In this document: one piece after another, positions 25,723 through 33,949 of the stretch
Numbering within the stretch: position 1 is the stretch's first letter
Layout of the letters: each line of letters opens with the position of its first letter
Source of the DNA: Flavobacteriales bacterium 33_180_T64
Lineage (GTDB): Bacteria > Bacteroidota > Bacteroidia > Flavobacteriales > Flavobacteriaceae
Direction: 5' to 3'
Length of the DNA stretch: 64,000 nt
Assembly: GCA_002162685.1 (NCBI GenBank)
Contig: MAAQ01000014.1
Span: 248,001 to 312,000 of the forward strand
The notes under the pieces: model-generated
Seen by the model: only the letters and a program-made list of their open reading frames with translations
Database searches by the model: none
Told to the model about the DNA's origin: nothing
Position numbers and translations under genes: made by a program

Positions 25723-26226
25723 ATGAAGAATAGAATTTTTATATACTTATTTATTTTCACGTTACTACTCGTGATTTTTCAGTTCGTGAATTCAAAAAAT
25801 ATTATTGAAAATTACGATCAGAAGCTTACCAATTATATGGAGAAAAATACGCAACTGAAAGATTCTATTTTAATGATGGAAGATGATAAGGCATCAAATA
25901 TTTATACATTTAAGTTTGATACTAACGATGATGCTATGACGTATTGGGAAAAACGCGGATTTAGAATTTCAGAATTTGTTCCTTTTATTAAAGACGAATT
26001 GATGAATTTAAATGTGTATAACACTGAAGATCATCCATTAGTGCCTTATGCTTCGATGACAGATAAAAAGATGTTGATTGATCAAATTAGAATGCTAAAC
26101 CATAAATGGATTATAGTTAGTTTTACAGATGGGACGTATTGGGGAGAAATGCTTTTGACCTATGATCTCGAAAATAGAGAAAATTTAAAATTTAGAGTAG
26201 TAGAGTCTACCTTATATCAGCCTTAG
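25723..26226 (+). CDS. Hypothetical membrane-anchored protein
   Basis: A 167-aa protein with one N-terminal transmembrane segment (about residues 4-22), a short coiled region and a soluble domain with the pattern WIIVSFTDGTYWGEMLLTY. It starts 3 bases after the MBL hydrolase gene and is almost surely co-transcribed with it. I do not recognise the family; the orientation suggests a periplasmic domain tethered to the inner membrane. Confidence 0.7.
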   Translation: MKNRIFIYLFIFTLLLVIFQFVNSKNIIENYDQKLTNYMEKNTQLKDSILMMEDDKASNIYTFKFDTNDDAMTYWEKRGFRISEFVPFIKDELMNLNVYNTEDHPLVPYASMTDKKMLIDQIRMLNHKWIIVSFTDGTYWGEMLLTYDLENRENLKFRVVESTLYQP

Positions 26227-26482
26227 ACGCTTTTTCTATCTTCTCACTTCTTTTTGGTTTTCGTTTTAAGAAAATCACTTTTAGTATTCAAGACAATTAT
26301 GATAAACTTAAGTAGGTTTTATCCTGTTGAATGCTATTAGTCTGCTATGGGGATATATCCTTCCTGCCTGACTTCATGAAATATGATCACCCAATTTCAA
26401 AATAATTTGCATTTATTGTAACAGTCATCTTTCGGCTGTGTCTAAATTATAAAGCGAGTATAATATTAATAAAAGAAACTTT

Positions 26483-26968
26483 ATGATTTACAAAACACAA
26501 TCGAAATTACTAATGGTTATCTTATTTTGTATAGCCTCATTAACCATTAATGCACAAACAAATAGCACAAAAAAGATGACAGAAGAAGAACAAAATGTAT
26601 TGAATACAATTAAAAAGATGACAAAAGCTTTTGAAAATAAAGACATAGATGGAGTCATGTCTTGTTATGAGTCTGGAGCTGTAATTGTATTTGAACCTGA
26701 AACGCCAATATCTGATATAAATGTATCGCGACAGATGTTTATTGAAATATTTAAAATAAACCCTATGTTTTCATATAATGGACATGACGTATTTATTACA
26801 GGAAATATTGCAACGCATATTACTCCTTGGGTAATGAAAGCAAAAGCACCCGACGGAACAGAAATTAAACAAAACGGATTATCAATTGCGGTTTTAAGAA
26901 AACAAGAAAACGGAAATTGGTTAATGGTTTTAGATAATCCACATGGGCAATTTTTAATGAATAACTAA
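26483..26968 (+). CDS. Exported SnoaL-like (NTF2-fold, DUF4440-type) protein
   Basis: A 161-aa protein with a signal peptide (1-24, cleavage after INA) followed by an NTF2-like domain: MTKAFENKDIDGVMSCYESGAVIVFEP is the usual first helix and pocket strand, and GNWLMVLDNPHGQF the last strand. Such domains bind or isomerise small molecules or serve as ligand sensors. It lies 65 bases upstream of a sigma-factor gene on the same strand. Upstream (26227-26482) there are 256 bases in which I see no gene or clear motif. Confidence 0.78.
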   Translation: MIYKTQSKLLMVILFCIASLTINAQTNSTKKMTEEEQNVLNTIKKMTKAFENKDIDGVMSCYESGAVIVFEPETPISDINVSRQMFIEIFKINPMFSYNGHDVFITGNIATHITPWVMKAKAPDGTEIKQNGLSIAVLRKQENGNWLMVLDNPHGQFLMNN

Positions 26969-27033
26969 ATTAATTTTAATTACAATCTGCCTTAATTACT
27001 TTAAGGTAGATTGTAATATGCATATAATTAAAA

Positions 27034-27906
27034 ATGAAGGAAAAATCATTTGACATCAGAACTTCAGATACAATTTTAATAGAACAATCTCTAACTGGAA
27101 ACAGGCAAGCTTTAGAAAATCTTATTAAGAAGCATCAAGATTGGATTTATAATATTGCTTTAACATTTGTAGGTGATAGAGATGAAGCGGCAGATTTGAC
27201 ACAAGAAGTTTTAATAAAAATTGTCACAAAGTTAGATTCATTTAAGCAAAAAAGTACTTTTAAAACCTGGGTATATCGTATTGTAAAAAATCATTTCTTG
27301 AATATGAAGAGAGGTAAATATGAAACAAATGCTCTAACATTTGAACAATTTGGACAAGGAATTGACCAATTGCCAAATGAAAACCTTTCAAACTATTCAT
27401 TTGAAGTTGAAGATAAACTCTTAGTTAAAGAGGCCAAAATAAGTTGTATGAAAGGTATGTTGTTGTGTCTTGATAGAGAACAACGAATGATTTATATTAT
27501 TGGAGAATTATTTGAGTTTACTGATACTATTGGTAGTGAGGTGATGGAGATTTCAAAAGAAAATTTCAGAGTAAAATTGCATAGGGCAAAAAAACAATTA
27601 TATAATTTTATGAATGACAAATGCGGCCTAGTAAATAAACGAAACCCTTGCCGTTGTGCAAGAAAAACAGCTGGATTTATAAAAATGGGATTTGTTGATC
27701 CAATACACTTACACTTTCAGAAAAATACGATTGCGAATATTAACAATGTAATAGAAAAAAAAGTGGAAAATTATGAAGGGGAAATAATATCAGAATACCA
27801 GAAATTATTTCAAAAACACCCATTCATACAAAGTCCAGATAAGTTGGAGTCTATAAAAAAAATGCTTTCATCAAAAACAATAAAAGAAACCTTTGGGTTT
27901 GACTAA
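27034..27906 (+). CDS. ECF sigma factor with Cys-containing C-terminal extension
   Basis: A 290-aa sigma-70 family factor. Region 2 is clear (RDEAADLTQEVLIKIVTKL, FKTWVYRIVKNHFLNMKR, up to about residue 92); region 4 is around residues 140-190 (LDREQRMIYIIGELFEFTDTIGSEVMEISKENFRVKLHRAKKQL). After it come about 95 further residues beginning CGLVNKRNPCRC (Cys spacing C-x7-C-x-C), which could bind zinc and sense redox state. No anti-sigma gene is next to it; a SnoaL-like exported protein precedes it. The target genes are unknown. Confidence 0.82.
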   Translation: MKEKSFDIRTSDTILIEQSLTGNRQALENLIKKHQDWIYNIALTFVGDRDEAADLTQEVLIKIVTKLDSFKQKSTFKTWVYRIVKNHFLNMKRGKYETNALTFEQFGQGIDQLPNENLSNYSFEVEDKLLVKEAKISCMKGMLLCLDREQRMIYIIGELFEFTDTIGSEVMEISKENFRVKLHRAKKQLYNFMNDKCGLVNKRNPCRCARKTAGFIKMGFVDPIHLHFQKNTIANINNVIEKKVENYEGEIISEYQKLFQKHPFIQSPDKLESIKKMLSSKTIKETFGFD

Positions 27907-27949
27907 ATATGGAAAGAACTAGCGTTAATGCGTTTTATAAAAAGAAATA

Positions 27950-28492
27950 TTATGCCTTTAATTCTTTTTGCTTTAACCACTCTTCTCTAGTAATACTAAA
28001 AACATTAAATTCTTTAACTTGTTTTTCAAAGGTCATTCCGTTTTTCTTAGCAACAATTTCAGACCCAATATTGTCAACATGCACCATAGACAAGAGATTA
28101 TTAGTAAGGTGGTGTTCAAAACAAAAGTCTTTACATTTTATTGCTGCTTCTTGAGCATATCCTTTTCCCCAATACTTCGGAAGAATTGAATATCCAACCT
28201 CTAGACGTTCTTCATCTTCAACGTTTTGAATTAGAAGTCCGCACTGGCCAATAAGTGCATTAGTGGTTTTGTCGATAAGTGCATTCATGCCTCCAAGTCC
28301 GTTGTCATATCTATGAAATACTTTTTTAAACCAAAATTCACAGTGTTGAACTGGAGATAAACCTTCTTCCATGGCTAAGAATTTTGCAATATTTTCTTCT
28401 TTAAATATTGGGAGCCAAGTGTCAAAATCATCTTTAGTGACTAATCTAAATTGTAAACGTTCGGTTTCTTTATTCGTGAGAAGGTATTTCAT
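27950..28492 (-). CDS. GNAT family N-acetyltransferase (RimJ/RimL-like)
   Basis: A 180-aa acetyltransferase: TERLQFRLVTKDDFDTWLPIF at the start and the acetyl-CoA loop YWGKGYAQEAAIKCKDFCF (about 132-150) are typical of the RimJ/RimL/SpeG-like GNAT group; NIGSEIVAKKNGM is the usual end of the fold. The substrate cannot be told. It sits 5 bases after the esterase gene at the end of a long minus-strand gene row (32750 to 27950). Confidence 0.88.
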   Translation of the reverse strand: MKYLLTNKETERLQFRLVTKDDFDTWLPIFKEENIAKFLAMEEGLSPVQHCEFWFKKVFHRYDNGLGGMNALIDKTTNALIGQCGLLIQNVEDEERLEVGYSILPKYWGKGYAQEAAIKCKDFCFEHHLTNNLLSMVHVDNIGSEIVAKKNGMTFEKQVKEFNVFSITREEWLKQKELKA

Positions 28493-28497
28493 TTTTT

Positions 28498-29145
28498 TTA
28501 TATTCTTTTCTCTAACCAGCTTCTAAGGTCATAAAAATTTTGTGGCGCAACACCATGACCAATTGGGAATTCTGAATAGGTGTTTTTAATACGGAGTTCG
28601 TTTAAAAATTCAGGAGCTTTTCTTGCCCAATCTACAGGAATAACTTGATCTACACTTCCATGAGAACAATAAAAATCTAAGTGTGAGTAGGCTTCACTTT
28701 CTAAGTTGTTTACAAGCATATCTTCACTTACATAACCACTAAGAGCTATGATGTTTTTAACTTTCTCAGGGTAGCTAAGTGCTACAGCATAGCTTAAAAT
28801 GGTGCCTTGGCTAAACCCTAAAAGGGTAACGTTATTTTTATCAACGGGATATTCAGCACAAGCATCGTCAATAAAACCAGCAATTTTATCACGTGATTCT
28901 ATGGCTTGCTCAATATCGTTCCATTTGTTTTGTTGAGCATCAAAATTAATAGCATACCAAGCATTTCCATAAGGTTGCATAGGGTAAGGTGCTCTCATGG
29001 AGATGATAAATAATTCTTCTGGTAATTCTTGTGCAAATGAAAACAAATCATTTTCATCACTGCCATAGCCATGACACATAATCAATAATGGTGCATTTTC
29101 TTTTAAAGACGAAGGTCTAGTAATATGATGTAAGTTTAATTCCAT
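28498..29145 (-). CDS. Alpha/beta-hydrolase, phospholipase/carboxylesterase family
   Basis: A 215-aa serine esterase. The nucleophile lies in LLGFSQGT, the Asp in HGSVDQVIP, and the His in PIGHGV, giving the triad of the small carboxylesterase (PF02230) family. No signal peptide. It lies 3 bases after the DUF4870-like gene and 5 bases before the GNAT gene, so it is in the same transcript. The substrate is unknown. Confidence 0.88.
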   Translation of the reverse strand: MELNLHHITRPSSLKENAPLLIMCHGYGSDENDLFSFAQELPEELFIISMRAPYPMQPYGNAWYAINFDAQQNKWNDIEQAIESRDKIAGFIDDACAEYPVDKNNVTLLGFSQGTILSYAVALSYPEKVKNIIALSGYVSEDMLVNNLESEAYSHLDFYCSHGSVDQVIPVDWARKAPEFLNELRIKNTYSEFPIGHGVAPQNFYDLRSWLEKRI

Positions 29146-29148
29146 TTT

Positions 29149-29481
29149 TTATTGTCCAATTGATGCAAATATTTTTTGAAAGAAAGGGCCTAAAACTGGT
29201 ACTTCATTTTTTTTACCAGCTACAGCTCCAAAAATTCCATAGATAAATAGTACAATAAAGAAAACCCAAAATGATATTGATATCATCCAGCTGTCAAATG
29301 CTCCAATAAAATATCCTAAGATCATATGTAATAACCACAAGCCTAAAGCTTGACGTACATGAAAAGACACCATTGGATTGCGGTCTTCTTTATTCATGAA
29401 GAAAGCGATTAATGTACCAATAAGTGTGATGTAGCTTACAATAGCTAAAGTGTTGCTTTGTTTTTCTGGATTTTTTTGCAT
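29149..29481 (-). CDS. Small DUF4870-like membrane protein
   Basis: A 110-aa protein with about three transmembrane helices (starting YITLIGTLIAFFM, then LGLWLLHMILGYFIGAF and WVFFIVLFIYGIFGAVAG) and the FHVRQALGLW segment typical of DUF4870-like proteins. Function unknown. It lies upstream of the esterase gene on the same strand. Confidence 0.75.
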   Translation of the reverse strand: MQKNPEKQSNTLAIVSYITLIGTLIAFFMNKEDRNPMVSFHVRQALGLWLLHMILGYFIGAFDSWMISISFWVFFIVLFIYGIFGAVAGKKNEVPVLGPFFQKIFASIGQ

Positions 29482-29568
29482 GACTTATGTATTTGAAATT
29501 TTATGTTGTAAATCAAATGGAGACCTATAAAATAGGTTACTTTCCATTAACTTTTTAGTATTGTTTAT

Positions 29569-30828
29569 TTATGAGCTTGTTAATGATAACTGATTATTAG
29601 CAATAATCCCATGTACAATACCTTTTAATTTTTTGCCATTAAACATGGCATTCTTGGATGTTGAAACGATATCTTTAGGTGAAAAGGAATAAGATTCACT
29701 AGGATTAAACAAGGTCAAATTTGCTTCGTTTCCAATTGAAATAGAAGAAGATTTAATACCGAAACGCTCTTTTCCTTTAGTGAGTAGTTCAATAGTTTGC
29801 TTTATAGTGAATATAGTATTTAATGCTCCAAAAGCACTCTCTAAACCAATGGTGCCATACTTAGCAAAATCAAATTCTATTTTCTTGTGTTCGATATCTA
29901 CTGGATTATGGTCACTTGTTGCCATATCTATTGTACCATCTTTAAGTCCTTCAATAAGTGCATCAATATCGTTTTGTGTTCTTAAAGGCGGTAATACTTT
30001 AAAATTGGTATTAAAGGTTGTTAATTCTTTATCAGTAAAAACTAAATTATGAATTGCAACACTACAGGTTACATCGAGCTTTTTTTGCTTTGCAGCTCTT
30101 ATAAGCGCAACAGATTTTGAAGTTGATACCGTTGGGATATGTAGTTTACCTTCGGTATATTCTAAAATAAATAAATCTCTAGCGATTTGTAGTTCTTCAG
30201 CTAATGATGGATTTCCTTTTAAGCCAAGCGAAGTACTTGTTATATTTTCATTCATAACTCCTAATCCACTAATTTCCGATTCCTGCGGAAAAGAGCAAAC
30301 CAACCCATTAAAATTACTAGCATATTGTAAAGCTAGCTTCATTAGGTTAGGATTAGAAATTGGTTTTTGATAATCATAAAAAGCTATCGCTCCAGCATTT
30401 TTCATGTCGTATAATTCGGCCAAATCGGTTCCATCACTATTTTTGGTTAATGCACCAATGGGATAGAGATTCACAGCATGTGCGCCTGCTTTGGCTTTTA
30501 AAAACGAAATAGTTGCATATGAATCTATAACTGGATTTGTATCCGAGTTTACTGCAATGGCCGTAAATCCTGAATGTGCTGCAGTTTTAAGTCCGTTTTC
30601 TATAGTTTCACGTTCTTCAAAACCAGGTTCGCAAAAACTAACACTACTATCAAACCACCCTTGTGAAACATGAAGGTTGTTGAGTTTAATCTCTTTGTAG
30701 TTTTTAGGATTTTTAATGTGTTTAGACATTTGGGAAATGGTCCCTTTTTCTATTAAAATGTCAATGGTTTGATTGTGAAAATCGCTTTTAGGGTCAACTA
30801 TAGTGGCAGATTTTACAAGTACGTTCAT
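29569..30828 (-). CDS. Dihydroorotase-like protein lacking the metal ligands (probable pseudoenzyme)
   Basis: A 419-aa amidohydrolase-fold protein that aligns by eye to class I dihydroorotase along its whole length (FCEPGFEERETIENGLKTA, SDTNPV, LPPLRTQNDIDALIEGL). The active-site ligands are gone: the DxHxH strand is DSSVS (60-64), the HCED position is CSFPQE (178-183), the HVSTAGS position is TVSTSKS (233-239); only the Asp of SDHNP (306) remains. This is the situation of the inactive PyrC' proteins known from Pseudomonas, which support aspartate transcarbamoylase assembly. A genuine pyrC would have to exist elsewhere. It overlaps the upstream BatA-like gene by 4 bases. Confidence 0.8.
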   Translation of the reverse strand: MNVLVKSATIVDPKSDFHNQTIDILIEKGTISQMSKHIKNPKNYKEIKLNNLHVSQGWFDSSVSFCEPGFEERETIENGLKTAAHSGFTAIAVNSDTNPVIDSYATISFLKAKAGAHAVNLYPIGALTKNSDGTDLAELYDMKNAGAIAFYDYQKPISNPNLMKLALQYASNFNGLVCSFPQESEISGLGVMNENITSTSLGLKGNPSLAEELQIARDLFILEYTEGKLHIPTVSTSKSVALIRAAKQKKLDVTCSVAIHNLVFTDKELTTFNTNFKVLPPLRTQNDIDALIEGLKDGTIDMATSDHNPVDIEHKKIEFDFAKYGTIGLESAFGALNTIFTIKQTIELLTKGKERFGIKSSSISIGNEANLTLFNPSESYSFSPKDIVSTSKNAMFNGKKLKGIVHGIIANNQLSLTSS

Positions 30829-32750
30829 TTCAGAAATTTTAAGATGAGCATTTCAATGATTAAGAAAATCACTGCAAAAATAACAAACCATTTCCATAGT
30901 TCGTTAACATTTGTTGCACTTTTGATATTGTTTATGGCAGATGCTACCGAATTATCAACAACGGTATTGCTAATGTTCTGTGTGTCAAAATAGTTAAGAT
31001 TACTTTCGTTTCTGTCAAAATTAAAGCTTAAATTTTTAAGGAAAGTTTCTTTATTTTGAACCGAAATAATACCAGCAACATCAGGATAGTTATTTGTTAT
31101 CAATTCAACTTTGTTATCATATGTTTGCTGTAAAGGAATTATAGAGCTTACTCCATTTACTAGTGTTAAAATATCATCTTGTTGCAGTTTCGTTACAATA
31201 TCTATTGTGTTTTCTTTTCCAATAGTATAAAATAAATCTCCAGTTTTTAAACTCTGCTTTCCAATATTATAAAGAATAGGAACAATAAGAGGGGAGTTTT
31301 TGAAATTTGAATTTTTAGTATCTAATGCTGCTGAAAAACGATATGTATTTCCATATTGAGATAAAAATGACTCACCATCTTCAAAACTCAATATTGACCT
31401 GACTTGGTTTGATGCATTTGTGTAAAATGAATTCACTTTCGGATACTGAAAATTATTAACGCGTTTATCAAACACATTAGCTAATAAAGGATGAGAAAAA
31501 TTAATTGTTGTGATTTTCTTTTCTACAGAAGTTAGAGGATTAAAGCTAGAGACGTTTAAAATTGTAAATAATTGGTTGTAAGTGTTTAATGTTATGTTTT
31601 TTGAAGGAATAATTAAAATGCTGCCACCATTATCTGTAAACAGTTTTAATGTCGTCGCTAACGAGTTTGGAATGTCTTTAAGCTCATTTAAAACAATTAA
31701 ATTTTGCTGTTCTAGTGTATTATAATTTAGTGCACTAAAATTGGTTGATAGGTATTCAAATTCATCGCTTGTATATATTTTTCTTAAAAAAGTGTCATCA
31801 GTTTCATTAATAGAAAGAACGTTTATTTTTTCTCGCTTGTCGATATTAAAAAATAAAGTATTGTCATATTGAAGATTACTATCTTCAATAACAAGACTTC
31901 CGTTAAACACAGTATTTGTAGGAATTGTGAAGCTAGCTGTCGTTTCGTCAATAATATTAACAGCTGTTTTTGCAATGAGTTTATCATCATTATATAAGGA
32001 TACAGGTAAAGTTTCTATAGCATTACCTTGATTCTTAATTTTAACTGCAAGCTCAAAATTTTCAATGGTTGTTTTTGAGATATATACACTATCGATTGTT
32101 ATGTTACTTTGGTTTGAAGGTTTAAGTTGAACTAATTTTAATGTAATTAAAGGGTCTTTTATAATTGTTAGTGCTTCAGCCTTTTGTTGAAAATCAGATA
32201 CTAAAACTAAGTTTTTAATCGAACTTTTATCATTTGTAAACAGCTTTTTTCCTTTTAAAACTACAGCATCATAACTCAATTGATTTGGAGAGTGGTTTAG
32301 TTGAATTAAATCATTCTTAATAGCTTTTATGCTTGTAGTATTGAAATTAGCATTATTGGTGAAAATAGAGATTTGTTCATTCTCATCAATATGCTCTATA
32401 ATATCTTGAATAGCTGAATTTAACAAACTTCCATTTATACCTGGTGATTGCATACTAAAGGAGTTATCCAAATAGATAACGGTTTCGCTTTTGGTATTAA
32501 AACTCTTAGAGTTAGAAATGTATGGCTGTGCAAAAGCAATAATTACACAAGAAAGTAATAGTAAACGTATAATTAAAGTAAGCCACTTTTTAAGCTGCGA
32601 ACTTTTTCGGGTTTGAATGGTCAACTCTTTTAGGAACTGAACATTAGTAAACGCAACACTCTTGAATTTTCTTAGTTGAAATAAGTGAACAATTATAGGA
32701 ATAACGAGTAGTAATAACGCGTAAAGAAGTTCTGGGTGTTTAAACTGCAT
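30825..32750 (-). CDS. BatA-type membrane protein with VWA-like domain
   Basis: A 641-aa protein starting with the BatA N-terminal anchor (MQFKHPELLYALLLLVIPIIVH and a second helix LTLIIRLLLLSCVIIAFAQP), then a VWA-like domain with the MIDAS start YLDNSFSMQ (about residue 93), a long beta-rich periplasmic region and a last transmembrane helix near the C-terminus (WFVIFAVIFLIIEMLILKF). Family members of this two-anchor type belong to the aerotolerance (Bat) group of uncertain role. Its stop overlaps the start of the dihydroorotase-like gene. Confidence 0.85.
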   Translation of the reverse strand: MQFKHPELLYALLLLVIPIIVHLFQLRKFKSVAFTNVQFLKELTIQTRKSSQLKKWLTLIIRLLLLSCVIIAFAQPYISNSKSFNTKSETVIYLDNSFSMQSPGINGSLLNSAIQDIIEHIDENEQISIFTNNANFNTTSIKAIKNDLIQLNHSPNQLSYDAVVLKGKKLFTNDKSSIKNLVLVSDFQQKAEALTIIKDPLITLKLVQLKPSNQSNITIDSVYISKTTIENFELAVKIKNQGNAIETLPVSLYNDDKLIAKTAVNIIDETTASFTIPTNTVFNGSLVIEDSNLQYDNTLFFNIDKREKINVLSINETDDTFLRKIYTSDEFEYLSTNFSALNYNTLEQQNLIVLNELKDIPNSLATTLKLFTDNGGSILIIPSKNITLNTYNQLFTILNVSSFNPLTSVEKKITTINFSHPLLANVFDKRVNNFQYPKVNSFYTNASNQVRSILSFEDGESFLSQYGNTYRFSAALDTKNSNFKNSPLIVPILYNIGKQSLKTGDLFYTIGKENTIDIVTKLQQDDILTLVNGVSSIIPLQQTYDNKVELITNNYPDVAGIISVQNKETFLKNLSFNFDRNESNLNYFDTQNISNTVVDNSVASAINNIKSATNVNELWKWFVIFAVIFLIIEMLILKFLK

Positions 32751-32847
32751 TCCTTTTTTATAATTGTTTTAGTTAGAAATCAAATATAGAAAATGATAAG
32801 GGATTAGTCGCTTTTGCTTTTGAGAATTTTAACGTTTTATTGTATTC

Positions 32848-33855
32848 TTAGCAGAAAAAGAAATAATCAATCATTGGCGACATGTGCTGCGATTTAAAAT
32901 AGGTCTTAATGTCTTCTTGGGATGCTGCGTTGGCAACTGAAACAATACTTTGAGGTTTGTTTAATTTTTGTAAATGTTCAAAATTATAAAGGAACTCATC
33001 ATAAATATGTTTTCCTATTTTTTTCGGATTGTCACAAATCCAGATGAAACTAATTTTCTTTTGCTTTAAAAGTCGCGCTACTTTCTTCCCTTTTTGTCCA
33101 GCTCCCCAAATGGTAAGCGGTCTCGATTTATCATAATTTAGGGCTAGGAAGTAATCTACTTTTAGTTCTAAAAAATGATTTTCGGCATAGTGTTCATCAG
33201 TTCGTGATGCTCTTGTACTATAGTCTCTCCAATAATGTAAAATAGTTTGGCTAGGAATACATTTGATATTATTTTTATAACATCTAAACGTTAAATCATA
33301 ATCTTCGGGATAACGATTAGGAGTAAAGGCTTCGCAAGTTAAAAAATCATCACGATGTAACATCCAACAAGGCGAAGGAATAACGCATTCTTTGTAAATT
33401 TCAGAATAATTATTGCCTTGAGATGTTAAATTATTTAACCAAGATTCATATTTAGCATAGCCATCTCCAATACCATTGGCGCTAAAATATTTGACCAGAC
33501 CTAGAGCAATATGTTTTTTACCATGGGTTTTCAAATCTGCGATCATTAACTGCAATTTTTCAGTGTGCATAATATCATCACTATCCATTCTAGTAATATA
33601 ATCTCCAGAGCTTTTAGAAAAGGCTAATTGTAATGCGGCAATAATTCCGTTTCCGTGATTTCTAAATAGTTTTATACGCTTATCTTTTTCCGTATAAGCG
33701 AGAACAATATCATAACTATTGTCTATAGAATGATCATCAACAATTAAAAGCTCCCAATGTTGATAGCTTTGATTGATTATTGAGTCTAAGCATTCTACCA
33801 AATATGTTTTGGTGTTTTTAAAAGGAATGAGTATGCTTATGAGTTCATTTTGCAT
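32848..33855 (-). CDS. Glycosyltransferase family 2 with C-terminal Rossmann-like domain
   Basis: A 335-aa protein. The N-terminal GT-A domain shows SILIPFKNTKTYL, the DDHS loop and the metal-binding RMDSDD (about residue 90). The last 90 residues (LTIWGAGQKGKKVARLLKQKK, then CDNPKKIGKHIYDE) look like a nucleotide-binding Rossmann domain of the kind fused to some sugar-modifying enzymes. The ATG at 33855 (MQNELISILIPFK) is preferred: CAAAAATA at 33860-33867, a -7 box on the minus strand, lies just upstream, so the in-frame ATG at 33879 would precede transcription and the mRNA may be nearly leaderless. Confidence 0.85.
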   Translation of the reverse strand: MQNELISILIPFKNTKTYLVECLDSIINQSYQHWELLIVDDHSIDNSYDIVLAYTEKDKRIKLFRNHGNGIIAALQLAFSKSSGDYITRMDSDDIMHTEKLQLMIADLKTHGKKHIALGLVKYFSANGIGDGYAKYESWLNNLTSQGNNYSEIYKECVIPSPCWMLHRDDFLTCEAFTPNRYPEDYDLTFRCYKNNIKCIPSQTILHYWRDYSTRASRTDEHYAENHFLELKVDYFLALNYDKSRPLTIWGAGQKGKKVARLLKQKKISFIWICDNPKKIGKHIYDEFLYNFEHLQKLNKPQSIVSVANAASQEDIKTYFKSQHMSPMIDYFFFC

Positions 33856-33949
33856 CACACAAAAATACCATTTTAACAAAACCTTAGCTAAATTAATGGT
33901 AACAGATTGTAGTTTTGTACGTCGTATACAAAAATCTATTAAACTAACT

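Noticed and set aside
26227-26482. Non-coding stretch before the SnoaL-like gene
   Set aside because: Checked for small genes, tRNA-like folds and promoter motifs; only a weak ACAG/CTGT pairing was seen.
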